In this document: positions 8,638 through 18,358 of the stretch, in pieces | Layout of the letters: each line of letters opens with the position of its first letter | How positions within the stretch are numbered: the stretch's first letter is position 1 | DNA from: Caldovatus aquaticus | GTDB taxonomy: Bacteria > Pseudomonadota > Alphaproteobacteria > Acetobacterales > Acetobacteraceae | Direction of reading: 5' to 3' | NCBI RefSeq assembly: GCF_019458025.1 | Contig: NZ_JAHZUY010000034.1 | Location: forward strand, 1-39,432 | DNA: 39,432 bases | Made by a program: the position numbers and the translations under genes | Notes under the pieces: generated by a model | Seen by the model: the letters and a program-made list of their open reading frames with translations, nothing else | Database searches by the model: none | Told to the model about the DNA's origin: nothing

Positions 8638-9123
8638 TCAGATGACCTTGGCGAGGCCGATGTCGTAGCCGACGCGCGGCGTCTCCGCCCCGGCGTTGTC
8701 CTTGTCCATCTCGACGAAGGAGTACACGACCTTGGTGAAGTTGATGGAGATGCTCTCCATCGGCCGGTCGCCGCCCGAGCTCACGGAATAGCCGCTGACC
8801 ATCGCGCCCTCGAGCTCGTACTTCGCATAGACCTCGAGCTTGTCCTTGTCGGTCTTGCAGAAGTCGATCTCGACCTTCTGGCCCTCGCCGTGCAGGGCCT
8901 CGTCCAGCCACTTGAAGGACGACTTGTCCATCGGCTTGGTGATGACGATCTCGGAGACGCTCGGCGCCGAGGCCTCGCGGTCGTGGGCGCCGCCGGTCGG
9001 CGAGGAGATGCCGCGGCCCACGCCCCACTGGAAGCTGTTGATCTCGACCCAGCCGTCGCTGCCCTTGTGGCCCTCGGCGGTCACGTCGCCCTTGATGTCG
9101 CCGTACTTGATGTAGATCGGCAT
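8638..9123 (-). CDS. hcp: T6SS tube protein Hcp (TssD)
   Basis: The product is 161 residues, typical of Hcp, beginning M-P-I-Y-I-K-Y-G-D-I-K-G-D-V-T. Family hallmarks seen are the hydrophobic S-F-Q-W-G-V-G-R-G-I stretch, the E-I-V-I-T-K-P-M-D segment and the C-terminal Y-S-F-V-E-M-D core strand. Hcp forms hexameric rings that stack into the inner tube; it is also an effector chaperone and is secreted. I use the ATG at 9123 rather than a start seven codons upstream, because GAGGAGCAGGAG sits directly before it and the family N-terminus matches. The gene follows tssH by 51 bases on the same strand, so the two probably share a transcript. No effector domain is fused to it. Confidence 0.96.
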   Translation of the reverse strand: MPIYIKYGDIKGDVTAEGHKGSDGWVEINSFQWGVGRGISSPTGGAHDREASAPSVSEIVITKPMDKSSFKWLDEALHGEGQKVEIDFCKTDKDKLEVYAKYELEGAMVSGYSVSSGGDRPMESISINFTKVVYSFVEMDKDNAGAETPRVGYDIGLAKVI

Positions 9124-9174
9124 GCTCCTGCTCCTCGTTCCCAACCCCCGGCGGGCGCGGCCCCGTGCCGGTCC

Positions 9175-11892
<2,718 letters not shown>

Positions 11893-12003
11893 GGTCCGCG
11901 TGTCCTCCCCCCCGGCGGCGGACCGGGCCGCCGCGTGCGGCTGAGGACGGTAAGCGCGCACCGCGGCCGCTGTCCAGCGCGGCGGCATGGCCGTTGTGTC
12001 GCG

Positions 12004-12034
12004 CGTGTTTCGCCCGCATGTTGTACGTGTTTCG
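12004..12034. promoter_or_regulatory. Direct repeat pair in the tssH/tssA divergent control region
   Basis: The 9-base word CGTGTTTCG occurs twice, at 12004-12012 and 12026-12034. The copies are exactly 22 bases apart, about two helical turns. They sit in the 176-base gap between the divergent starts of tssH (11892) and tssA (12069), in a locally T-rich patch that stands out from the G+C-rich surroundings. Such in-phase direct repeats are typical of regulator binding sites; no regulator is identified. Confidence 0.35.
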
Positions 12035-12068
12035 TCCCGGTTTCGCGGGGCGCCGCAGGGGGAGGGCG

Positions 12069-13184
12069 ATGGCCGAGGACGTGCTGGATCTGGAGGCGCT
12101 GCTCGCGCCGCTCGGCGGCGAGGGCGGCGCGGGCGAGGACCTGCGAAACGACTTCTCTCCGGCCTCGCCCTATCAGAAGCTGCGCGACGCGCGCGCCGAG
12201 GCGCGCGCCGAGGAGCGGCAGCAGGACGCCGAGGGCGGGACGGATGCGCCGGTGCCGCTGGCCTGGCGCGAGGTCAGGCGCATCGGGCTCGCCTGCCTCG
12301 CCGAGAAGAGCAAGGACTTCGAGATCGCCGCCTGGACGGTGGAGGCGCTGGTGCGCCTCGACGGCCTGCCCGGCCTCGCCGCCGGGGCGCGGCTGCTCGC
12401 CGGCCTGCTCGAGCGGTACTGGGAGGCCGGCTATCCGCGCCCGGACGAGGAGGGGCTCGAGGTACGCGCCGCCCCGATCGGCGGTCTGGCCGGCGAGGGC
12501 GCCGACGGGACGCTGATGCAGCCGCTGCGCCGCCTGCCGCTGTTCCGCCGCGCCGACGGCTCCCCGGTCGGGCTGCACCTCTACCGCCAGGCCGAGGAGA
12601 CCGACGCGCTGGCCGACGCCAAGCGCAAGAAGGCGCGGATCGACGCCGGCATGCCGGAGTTCGCCACGCTGCAGGCGGAGGCGAAGCTCGACGCGGCGCA
12701 TCTGCGCGCGGTCGGCCTCGCCGCCCGCGCCGCGGGCGAGGCCTGGGCGGCGATGGATGCGGCGCTCGCCGCGCGCTTCGGCGCCGAGGCGCCGGCCACG
12801 CGCCGGGTCGCCGAGGCGCTGGCGCAGATGGTCGAGATCGCCGAGCGCCTCCTCGGCCCCTTGCCGCGCGAGGCCCCCGCGGCCGGGGCGGACGGCGGCG
12901 AGGCGGCGGCCGAGGCCGCCCCCGCCGTGGAGGCCGCCCCGGCGGCCGCCGGCGGCGGGCCGCGGCCGCCGCGCACGCGCGAGGACGCGATCCGCCAGCT
13001 CGAGGAGCTGGCCGAGTGGTTCCGCCGGACGGAGCCGCACTCGCCGCTCGCCTTCACCCTGGAGGACGCGGTCCGCCGCGCCCGCATGCCGCTGCCCGAG
13101 CTGCTGGCCGAGGTGCTGCCGGACGCCAAGGCGCGCGCCGCGATGCTCACCATGCTCGGCATCCGTCCCCCGCCCGGCGAATAG
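12069..13184 (+). CDS. tssA: T6SS cap/priming protein TssA (ImpA)
   Basis: The product is 371 residues. The N-terminal two thirds form an ImpA_N domain, with A-L-L-A-P-L-G-G near the start and the conserved Y-Q-K-L-R-D-A-R and W-E-A-G-Y-P-R-P segments. An Ala/Pro linker (~275-315) leads to a short C-terminal helical domain (R-Q-L-E-E-L-A-E-W-F-R-R-T-E-P-H-S-P). This shape fits the short TssA1-like class, which binds the baseplate and helps start tube/sheath polymerisation. I choose the ATG at 12069, preceded by GGGGGAGGG; an in-frame start 25 codons upstream would add residues unlike the family and cover the promoter region. It is followed by a 125-base gap with a hairpin and a promoter-like sequence, so tssB may be transcribed partly on its own. 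Confidence 0.93.
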   Translation: MAEDVLDLEALLAPLGGEGGAGEDLRNDFSPASPYQKLRDARAEARAEERQQDAEGGTDAPVPLAWREVRRIGLACLAEKSKDFEIAAWTVEALVRLDGLPGLAAGARLLAGLLERYWEAGYPRPDEEGLEVRAAPIGGLAGEGADGTLMQPLRRLPLFRRADGSPVGLHLYRQAEETDALADAKRKKARIDAGMPEFATLQAEAKLDAAHLRAVGLAARAAGEAWAAMDAALAARFGAEAPATRRVAEALAQMVEIAERLLGPLPREAPAAGADGGEAAAEAAPAVEAAPAAAGGGPRPPRTREDAIRQLEELAEWFRRTEPHSPLAFTLEDAVRRARMPLPELLAEVLPDAKARAAMLTMLGIRPPPGE

Positions 13185-13202
13185 GGGGGGCGCGCGCGCC
13201 GA

Positions 13203-13222
13203 GCGCCCCCGCGCGGGGGCGC
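13203..13222 (+). terminator. Stem-loop between tssA and tssB
   Basis: A perfect 8-bp stem (GCGCCCCC/GGGGGCGC) with a GCGC loop begins 18 bases after the tssA stop. There is no U-run after it. It may attenuate read-through from tssA or protect the tssA mRNA end, and it lies just before a promoter-like sequence for tssB. Confidence 0.45.
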
Positions 13223-13232
13223 AACTGTCGCG

Positions 13233-13262
13233 TTGACCCCGCTTCCGCCGCGCCTTTATGCT
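13233..13262 (+). promoter_or_regulatory. Sigma70-type promoter candidate for tssB-tssC
   Basis: TTGACC (13233-13238) and TATGCT (13257-13262) are separated by 18 bases. This is one of the few A+T-richer patches of the window. The tssB ATG lies 48 bases downstream with a GGGGAGG ribosome site before it. This would give a separate promoter for the abundant sheath proteins. Confidence 0.5.
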
Positions 13263-13309
13263 TCCCGTCCGTCGCAGCGTGACAGGCGTTTCGGTCCGGG
13301 GAGGATGTG

Positions 13310-13822
13310 ATGGCCAGCGTGCATGACAAGCTCGCGCGCGTGCGGAAGCCACGGGTGCACATCACCTACGAGGTCGAAACCGAAGGGGCGACGGTGCAGC
13401 GCGAGCTGCCCTTCGTCGTCGGGGTGATGGGCGACTTCGCCGGCGACCCGGCCGAGCCGCTGCGGCCGCTGGCCGAGCGCAAGTTCGTCCAGATCGACCG
13501 CGACAACTTCAACGACGTGATGGCGCGCATTGCCCCGGGCCTCAACATCCGGGTCAAGAACACGCTCGCCGACGACGGCTCGGAGATGGCGGTCCAGCTC
13601 AAGTTCCGTTCGATCGAGGACTTCGAGCCGGGCCGGGTGGCGGAGCAGATCCCCGCGCTCAAGGCGCTCCTCGAGACGCGCGCCAAGCTGCGCGACCTGA
13701 TGAGCAAGGCCGACCGCTCGGAGGAGCTCGAGAACCTGCTCGAGCAGGTGCTGCAGGACAAGGAGAAGCTGGCCAGGCTTTCGAGCGAACTCGGCCTCGA
13801 CGCACCGAAGCAGGAGGGCTGA
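13310..13822 (+). CDS. tssB: T6SS contractile sheath small subunit TssB (ImpB/VipA)
   Basis: The product is 170 residues, the normal size. Family features are [12 protein letters not shown] near the N-terminus, the [12 protein letters not shown] strand, the [10 protein letters not shown] segment and a C-terminal helix. TssB pairs with TssC to build the contractile sheath. I start at the ATG at 13310; a GTG one codon earlier is possible, but the ribosome site GGGGAGG at 13298-13304 suits the ATG. In T6SS classes with TagJ, the first helix of TssB is the docking site for TagJ, and tagJ is present three genes downstream. The gap to tssC is four bases. Confidence 0.96.
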   Translation: MASVHDKLARVRKPRVHITYEVETEGATVQRELPFVVGVMGDFAGDPAEPLRPLAERKFVQIDRDNFNDVMARIAPGLNIRVKNTLADDGSEMAVQLKFRSIEDFEPGRVAEQIPALKALLETRAKLRDLMSKADRSEELENLLEQVLQDKEKLARLSSELGLDAPKQEG

Positions 13823-13826
13823 GCCG

Positions 13827-15326
13827 ATGAGCGGGACGCAGACCGAGGCGGCCGGCGCCGCCGGCGCGGTCACCACCGAGGCGGCGGGCCTCGGCCTGCT
13901 CGAGCAGGTGATCGGCGCGACCAAGCAGACGGAGCGCGACCGCGCGCAGGAGCTGATCCGGGCGCTGACGGAGGAGGCGCTGAAGGGCACCGTCACCTTC
14001 AGCCGCAACCTCGCCATGACCTTCGAGCGCGCGATCGCCGCGCTCGACCGCAAGATCTCCGAGCAGCTCAACGAGGTGATGCACCATCCGCGCTTCCTGC
14101 AGCTCGAGGGCTCCTGGCGCGGGCTGCACTACCTGGTGATGAACTCGGAGACCGGCACCTCGCTGAAGCTGCGGATGCTGCAGATCTCGAAGCGCGAGCT
14201 CTCGCGCGACCTGCAGCGCGCCACCGAATTCGACCAGTCGCAGATCTTCAAGAAGATCTACGAGAACGAGTTCGGCACCCCGGGCGGCGAGCCCTACGGC
14301 GCGCTGATCGGCGACTACGAGTGGACCCACCACCCGGACGACGTCGAGACGCTGCGCCTGATGTCGAACGTCGCCGCGGCCGCCTTTGCGCCCTTCATCT
14401 CCAGCGTCGGTCCCGGCATGTTCGGCTTCCAGGACTGGCGCGAGCTGTCCAAGCCGCGGGATCTCGCCAAGATCTTCGACACCGCCGAATACGCCAAGTG
14501 GCGGAGCTACCGCGACACCGAGGACAGCCGCTTCGTCACCCTGGTGATGCCGCGGGCGCTGGCGCGCCTGCCCTACGGCTCCGCCACCAAGCCGATCGAG
14601 GAGTTCGGCTACGAGGAGGCGCCCTTCGACGCCGCCGGCAACCCGAAGGCGATGGAGCACCACCACTACTGCTGGATGAACGCCGCCTACGTAATGGGCG
14701 TGCGCCTCACCGACGCCTTCGCCCAGCACGGCTTCTGCGTCGCCATCCGCGGCGCCGAGGGCGGCGGCAAGGTGGAGAACCTGCCGACCCACGTCTTCAC
14801 CTCCGACGACGGCGACGCCGACGCCAAGTGCCCGACCGAGATCGGCATCACCGACCGGCGCGAATTCGAGCTCTCCAACCTCGGCTTCCTGCCGCTCTGC
14901 CACTACAAGAACACCGACTACGCCGTGTTCTTCGGCGCCCAGTCCACGCAGAAGCCGAAGAAGTACGACCGGCCGGAGGCGACGGCCAACGCCGCCATCT
15001 CCGCCCGCTTGCCCTACCTGATGGCGACCAGCCGCTTCGCGCACTTCCTCAAGGTGATGGCGCGCGACAAGATCGGCTCCTTCATGGAGGCGTCGGACTG
15101 CGAGGCTTGGCTGAACCGCTGGATCAAGAACTACGTCAACTCCAACCCGAACGCGGGCCAGGAGATGAAGGCGAAGTTCCCGCTGCGCGAGGCGCGGGTC
15201 GAGGTGAGGGAGATCCCGGGCAAGCCCGGCTCCTACAACGCGGTGGCCTACCTGCGGCCGTGGCTGCAGATGGAGGAGCTCACCACCTCGATGCGCATGG
15301 TCGCGCGCATCCCGCAGAAGGCCTGA
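13827..15326 (+). CDS. tssC: T6SS contractile sheath large subunit TssC (ImpC/VipB)
   Basis: The product is 499 residues. It carries the full TssC core: [52 protein letters not shown] and the C-terminal [11 protein letters not shown]. It also has the N-terminal helix L-G-L-L-E-Q-V-I-G, in the place where TssC proteins bind the ClpV N-domain. It lies four bases after tssB. The gene is followed by 100 bases with two stem-loops before a second tssC-like gene. By comparison with Agrobacterium, this is the TssC40-like copy and the downstream gene the TssC41-like one; the numbering correspondence is inferred from order only. Confidence 0.96.
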   Translation: MSGTQTEAAGAAGAVTTEAAGLGLLEQVIGATKQTERDRAQELIRALTEEALKGTVTFSRNLAMTFERAIAALDRKISEQLNEVMHHPRFLQLEGSWRGLHYLVMNSETGTSLKLRMLQISKRELSRDLQRATEFDQSQIFKKIYENEFGTPGGEPYGALIGDYEWTHHPDDVETLRLMSNVAAAAFAPFISSVGPGMFGFQDWRELSKPRDLAKIFDTAEYAKWRSYRDTEDSRFVTLVMPRALARLPYGSATKPIEEFGYEEAPFDAAGNPKAMEHHHYCWMNAAYVMGVRLTDAFAQHGFCVAIRGAEGGGKVENLPTHVFTSDDGDADAKCPTEIGITDRREFELSNLGFLPLCHYKNTDYAVFFGAQSTQKPKKYDRPEATANAAISARLPYLMATSRFAHFLKVMARDKIGSFMEASDCEAWLNRWIKNYVNSNPNAGQEMKAKFPLREARVEVREIPGKPGSYNAVAYLRPWLQMEELTTSMRMVARIPQKA

Positions 15327-15339
15327 GCGCGTCCGCCGC

Positions 15340-15356
15340 CCGTCCGCGCGGGACGG
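15340..15356 (+). other. Stem-loop 1 in the tssC/second tssC gap
   Basis: A 6-bp perfect stem (CCGTCC/GGACGG) with a 5-base GCGCG loop starts 13 bases after the tssC stop. It is the first of two hairpins in the same 100-base gap. A role in transcript processing or partial termination is inferred from position only. Confidence 0.35.
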
Positions 15357-15382
15357 CGAGGGGAGGGAGGACCGGCGGCTCC

Positions 15383-15403
15383 GGGGCGGGAAGGTCCCGC
15401 CCC
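15383..15403 (+). other. Stem-loop 2 just upstream of the second tssC gene
   Basis: A 9-bp perfect stem (GGGGCGGGA/TCCCGCCCC) with a 3-base loop ends 23 bases before the ATG at 15427. A GGGAAGGG ribosome site lies between it and the start. No U-run follows, so an attenuator or an RNA-processing and stability element is more likely than a full terminator, since tagJ-tssE-tssF-tssG downstream need the transcript. Confidence 0.5.
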
Positions 15404-15426
15404 ACGGAACGGGAAGGGATGGCGGC

Positions 15427-16965
15427 ATGAGCGGGGGATTGCGGGCGACCGTCCTCTCCGGCCGCTTCCTGGGCCGCGAGGGCGAGGGCGCGGCCGGCGC
15501 GAAGGAGCTCGCCGACTTCCTCGGCGAGCCCTCGGCCGCCATGGCGCTGCGCCGCTGGTACGGCGATGCGGCGCTCGGCCGCATCCTGGCGCACGACGGC
15601 ACCGCCGCGGGCCGCGCCGCGGCGCTGGCGCGGCTCGAGGAGACGGTGGACCGCGACATCGCCGCGCTCGACCGCCTGATCTCCGCCCAGCTCGACGCGG
15701 TGCTGCACCACGACCGGCTGCGCCGGCTCGAGGGCTCCTGGCGCGGGCTGCACTGGCTCGCCGAGCGCGTGCCCTTCGGCGCGCGGGTCAAGCTGCGCCT
15801 GCTTCCCGCGCGCTGGAGCGAGATCTGCCGCGACCTCGACCGCGCGGTGGAGTTCGACCAGTCCATCCTGTTCCGCAAGATCTACGAGGAGGAGTTCGGC
15901 ACCCCGGGCGGCGAGCCCTACGGCATGCTCTGCGCCGACTACGAGGTGCGCCACGCCCCGGCGCCGGGGTACCCGACCGACGACGTCGCCGCGCTCGACG
16001 CCCTGGCCGGGATCGCCGCCGCCGCCTTCGCCCCGCTCGCCATCGCCGCCGCCCCGCCGCTGCTCGGCCTCGACCATTGGGCCGAGGCCGGGCCGGCGGC
16101 GGATCTCGCGGACGCGCTGCGCATGCCCGACCGCCAGCGCTGGCGCCGGCTGCAGGAGCGCGAGGACACCCGTTTCCTCGCTGTGCTGCTGCCGCGCTTC
16201 CTCGCGCGCGCGCCCTGGCCGTGCGACGGCGCGCGGCCGGACGGCTTCTGCTACCGCGAATACGCGCCCGCCGTCGCCGCCCGGGTCTGGACCAGCCCGG
16301 TCTATGCGCTCGCCGCCGTCGCGGTGCGCGCCTTCGCGCGCCACGGCTGGCCGGCCGAGATCCGCGGCGCGGCGATCGCCGAGGAGGCCGAGGGCGGCGT
16401 GGTGGACGGGATCGCGGAGGAGCGCTTCCCCTCCGACCCGCCGGGCCGGACCGCGCGCCCGCCGGTCGAGCTCGCCCTCACCGACGAGCAGGAGCGGCTG
16501 GCGATCGAGGCCGGCCTGCTGCCCTTCATCGGGCTCGAGGGCCTGCCCGAGGGGACGTTCGCCGCCGCCCCCTCGCTGCACCGCCCCCCGCGCATGGCCG
16601 GCGAGGCGGCGGACGCCAACCAGCGGCTCTCGGCCCAGTTCAACGCGATGCTCTGCGTCAGCCGCTTCGCCCACTGCATCAAGCTGATGGGACGCGACAT
16701 GGTGGGCGCCTTCCGCACCGCCGAGGAGATCCAGAACCGCCTGCAGCGGTGGCTCGCCGGGTTCACCAACTCCTCGGGCAGCGCCGCGGGCGAGCTCGGC
16801 GCGCGCTACCCGCTGCGCGCCGCCCGGGTCGAGGTGCGGGAGAAGCCCGGCAGGCCCGGCGTCTTCGCCTGCATCATCCAGCTCCAGCCGCACTACCAGT
16901 TGGACGAGGTGGGCGCGGCCTTCCGCCTCGTCACCGACCTCCAGGCCGCGAGGGCTGCCGCATGA
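15427..16965 (+). CDS. Second TssC-family sheath protein (ImpD / TssC41-like)
   Basis: The product is 512 residues and is clearly a paralogue of the upstream TssC. It shares [35 protein letters not shown] and S-R-F-A-H-C-I-K-L-M-G-R-D-M, but is strongly diverged elsewhere. The N-terminal ClpV-binding-type helix of the first TssC is absent, replaced by a different ~50-residue segment (L-S-G-R-F-L-G-R-E-G-E-G). The C-terminus retains A-A-R-V-E-V-R-E-K-P-G. Imp-type systems of Agrobacterium carry such a TssC pair. Its role here (mixed sheath, baseplate-proximal ring or assembly factor) is not known from sequence. The stop overlaps the tagJ start (ATGA). Confidence 0.92.
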   Translation: MSGGLRATVLSGRFLGREGEGAAGAKELADFLGEPSAAMALRRWYGDAALGRILAHDGTAAGRAAALARLEETVDRDIAALDRLISAQLDAVLHHDRLRRLEGSWRGLHWLAERVPFGARVKLRLLPARWSEICRDLDRAVEFDQSILFRKIYEEEFGTPGGEPYGMLCADYEVRHAPAPGYPTDDVAALDALAGIAAAAFAPLAIAAAPPLLGLDHWAEAGPAADLADALRMPDRQRWRRLQEREDTRFLAVLLPRFLARAPWPCDGARPDGFCYREYAPAVAARVWTSPVYALAAVAVRAFARHGWPAEIRGAAIAEEAEGGVVDGIAEERFPSDPPGRTARPPVELALTDEQERLAIEAGLLPFIGLEGLPEGTFAAAPSLHRPPRMAGEAADANQRLSAQFNAMLCVSRFAHCIKLMGRDMVGAFRTAEEIQNRLQRWLAGFTNSSGSAAGELGARYPLRAARVEVREKPGRPGVFACIIQLQPHYQLDEVGAAFRLVTDLQAARAAA

Positions 16966-17777
16966 GCGCGATCCGATCTGCCTTCGAGGCCGGCGACCTC
17001 CAGGGGGCAGTCGCCGCCGCCACCGCCGCCGTCAAGGCCGCCCCGCGCGACTTCGGCGCGCGCTGGGTGCTCGCCGAGATGCTGCTCTTCGCGGGCGAGC
17101 TCGAGCGCGCCGACCGCGCGCTCGATGCCATCATCCTCGAGGAGCCGTCCCCGGCGGTGCTGGAATTCCGCCGCCTGCTGCGCGCCGCCGAGCACCGCCG
17201 GCGGGTGTTCGGCAGGGAGGGCGCGGCGCCGAAGCTGCAGGGCGAGGAGGCGACCCCGGCGCAGACCGCCTGCCTGCGCGCCCTCGTCGAGCTGCGCGCC
17301 GGCAACGCCGCCGCCGCCGCCGCCGCGGCGGCCGAAGCGGAAGCCGCCCGCCCGCGCGTCGCCGGCACCCACGCGCCGCCGCGCGCCACCGCCGCGTCCG
17401 TCGCCTTCGACGACCTGCGCGACGCCGATGACCTGTTCTCGCCCTTCCTCGAGGTGCTGACGGTCGCCGGCGACTACCTGTGGGTGCCGATCGAGCGCAT
17501 CCGCTCGCTCGCCTTCGAGACGCCGAGGCGGCCGCGCGACCTGTGCTGGCGCCGCGCCACCATCGAGATGAAGGACGGACAGGAAGGGGTGGTCTTCGTC
17601 CCCGCGATCTACCCGTGGGGCGACCCTGCGGGCATGCCGGACGCGCTCCGGCTCGGCCGCACGACCGACTGGCCCGATGCGGGCGAGGGGCCGGTGCGCG
17701 GCCTGGGCCAGCGCCTGTTCCTCGCCGGCGAGGAGGCGTTGCCGGTCAACGAGATCGGCACGCTGCATTTCGCATGA
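16962..17777 (+). CDS. tagJ: T6SS accessory protein TagJ (ImpE/HsiE/SciE)
   Basis: The product is 271 residues starting at the ATG that overlaps the preceding stop. The N-terminal half is a TPR-like helical region (F-E-A-G-D-L-Q-G-A-V, then R-W-V-L-A-E-M-L-L-F-A-G-E-L-E-R-A). The C-terminal half is the ImpE domain, with L-E-V-L-T-V-A-G-D-Y-L-W-V-P, D-L-C-W-R-R-A-T-I-E and the end motif E-I-G-T-L-H. In Pseudomonas the homologue HsiE1 binds both the TssB N-terminus and ClpV and is thought to recruit the ATPase to the contracted sheath. An Ala-run interrupts the middle (~110-130). Context between the sheath genes and tssE is the standard imp order. Confidence 0.93.
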   Translation: MSAIRSAFEAGDLQGAVAAATAAVKAAPRDFGARWVLAEMLLFAGELERADRALDAIILEEPSPAVLEFRRLLRAAEHRRRVFGREGAAPKLQGEEATPAQTACLRALVELRAGNAAAAAAAAAEAEAARPRVAGTHAPPRATAASVAFDDLRDADDLFSPFLEVLTVAGDYLWVPIERIRSLAFETPRRPRDLCWRRATIEMKDGQEGVVFVPAIYPWGDPAGMPDALRLGRTTDWPDAGEGPVRGLGQRLFLAGEEALPVNEIGTLHFA

Positions 17778-17829
17778 CCCCGCGCCGGCACGATCGCCGC
17801 CGGCGGGTCCCGGCCCGCGCGGGCGCGCC

Positions 17830-18342
17830 ATGAGCGACGGCAGGAGCGGGCAGCCGCGCGTCCGCCTGCCGCTGCTCGACCGGCTGCTCGACGCCGATCC
17901 GGACGCGCCGCGCGATCCGCCGCTGACGGCGGGCTACGCGCTCGACCTGCTGCGCGCGGCGGTGCGCCGCGACCTCGAGGCGCTGCTCAACGCGCGCCGC
18001 CGCCGGCTGCCGACGCCGCCCGGCCTGACCGAGCTTCCCGCCTCGCCGCTCGGCTACGGCGTGCCGGACCCGACGGCGGGCAGCTTCACCCAGGAGGAGC
18101 GGCGCGCCGCCCTCGCGCGCGAGATCGAGGTCGCGATCCGCCGCTTCGAGCCGCGCCTCGCCCACGTCTCGGTGCAGCTCCGCAAGCTCGACCGCGAGCT
18201 GCTCGACCGCTCGCTCCGCATCCGCATCGACGCCGTGCTGCGCACCGACCCGGTGCCGGAGCAGGTGACCTTCGAGACCGTCGTGCGCCCGACCACCCTC
18301 GACGTGACGGTGCGCGAGGGCCCGGGCCCCGGCGGCGGCTGA
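17830..18342 (+). CDS. tssE: T6SS baseplate wedge subunit TssE (gp25-like, ImpF)
   Basis: The product is 170 residues with a GPW/gp25 lysozyme-like fold signature: I-E-V-A-I-R-R-F-E-P-R-L-A-H-V-S-V (~92-108) followed by the R-I-R-I-D-A-V-L strand. TssE connects the sheath to the baseplate with TssF and TssG. The start at 17830 matches the usual length, with S-L-L-D-R-L-L-type residues nearby (P-L-L-D-R-L-L-D). No convincing ribosome site precedes the ATG; instead a 12-base G+C palindrome lies at 17813-17824. The stop is 16 bases before the tssF GTG. Confidence 0.93.
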   Translation: MSDGRSGQPRVRLPLLDRLLDADPDAPRDPPLTAGYALDLLRAAVRRDLEALLNARRRRLPTPPGLTELPASPLGYGVPDPTAGSFTQEERRAALAREIEVAIRRFEPRLAHVSVQLRKLDRELLDRSLRIRIDAVLRTDPVPEQVTFETVVRPTTLDVTVREGPGPGGG

Positions 18343-18358
18343 GGAGGAGGCCCGCACC

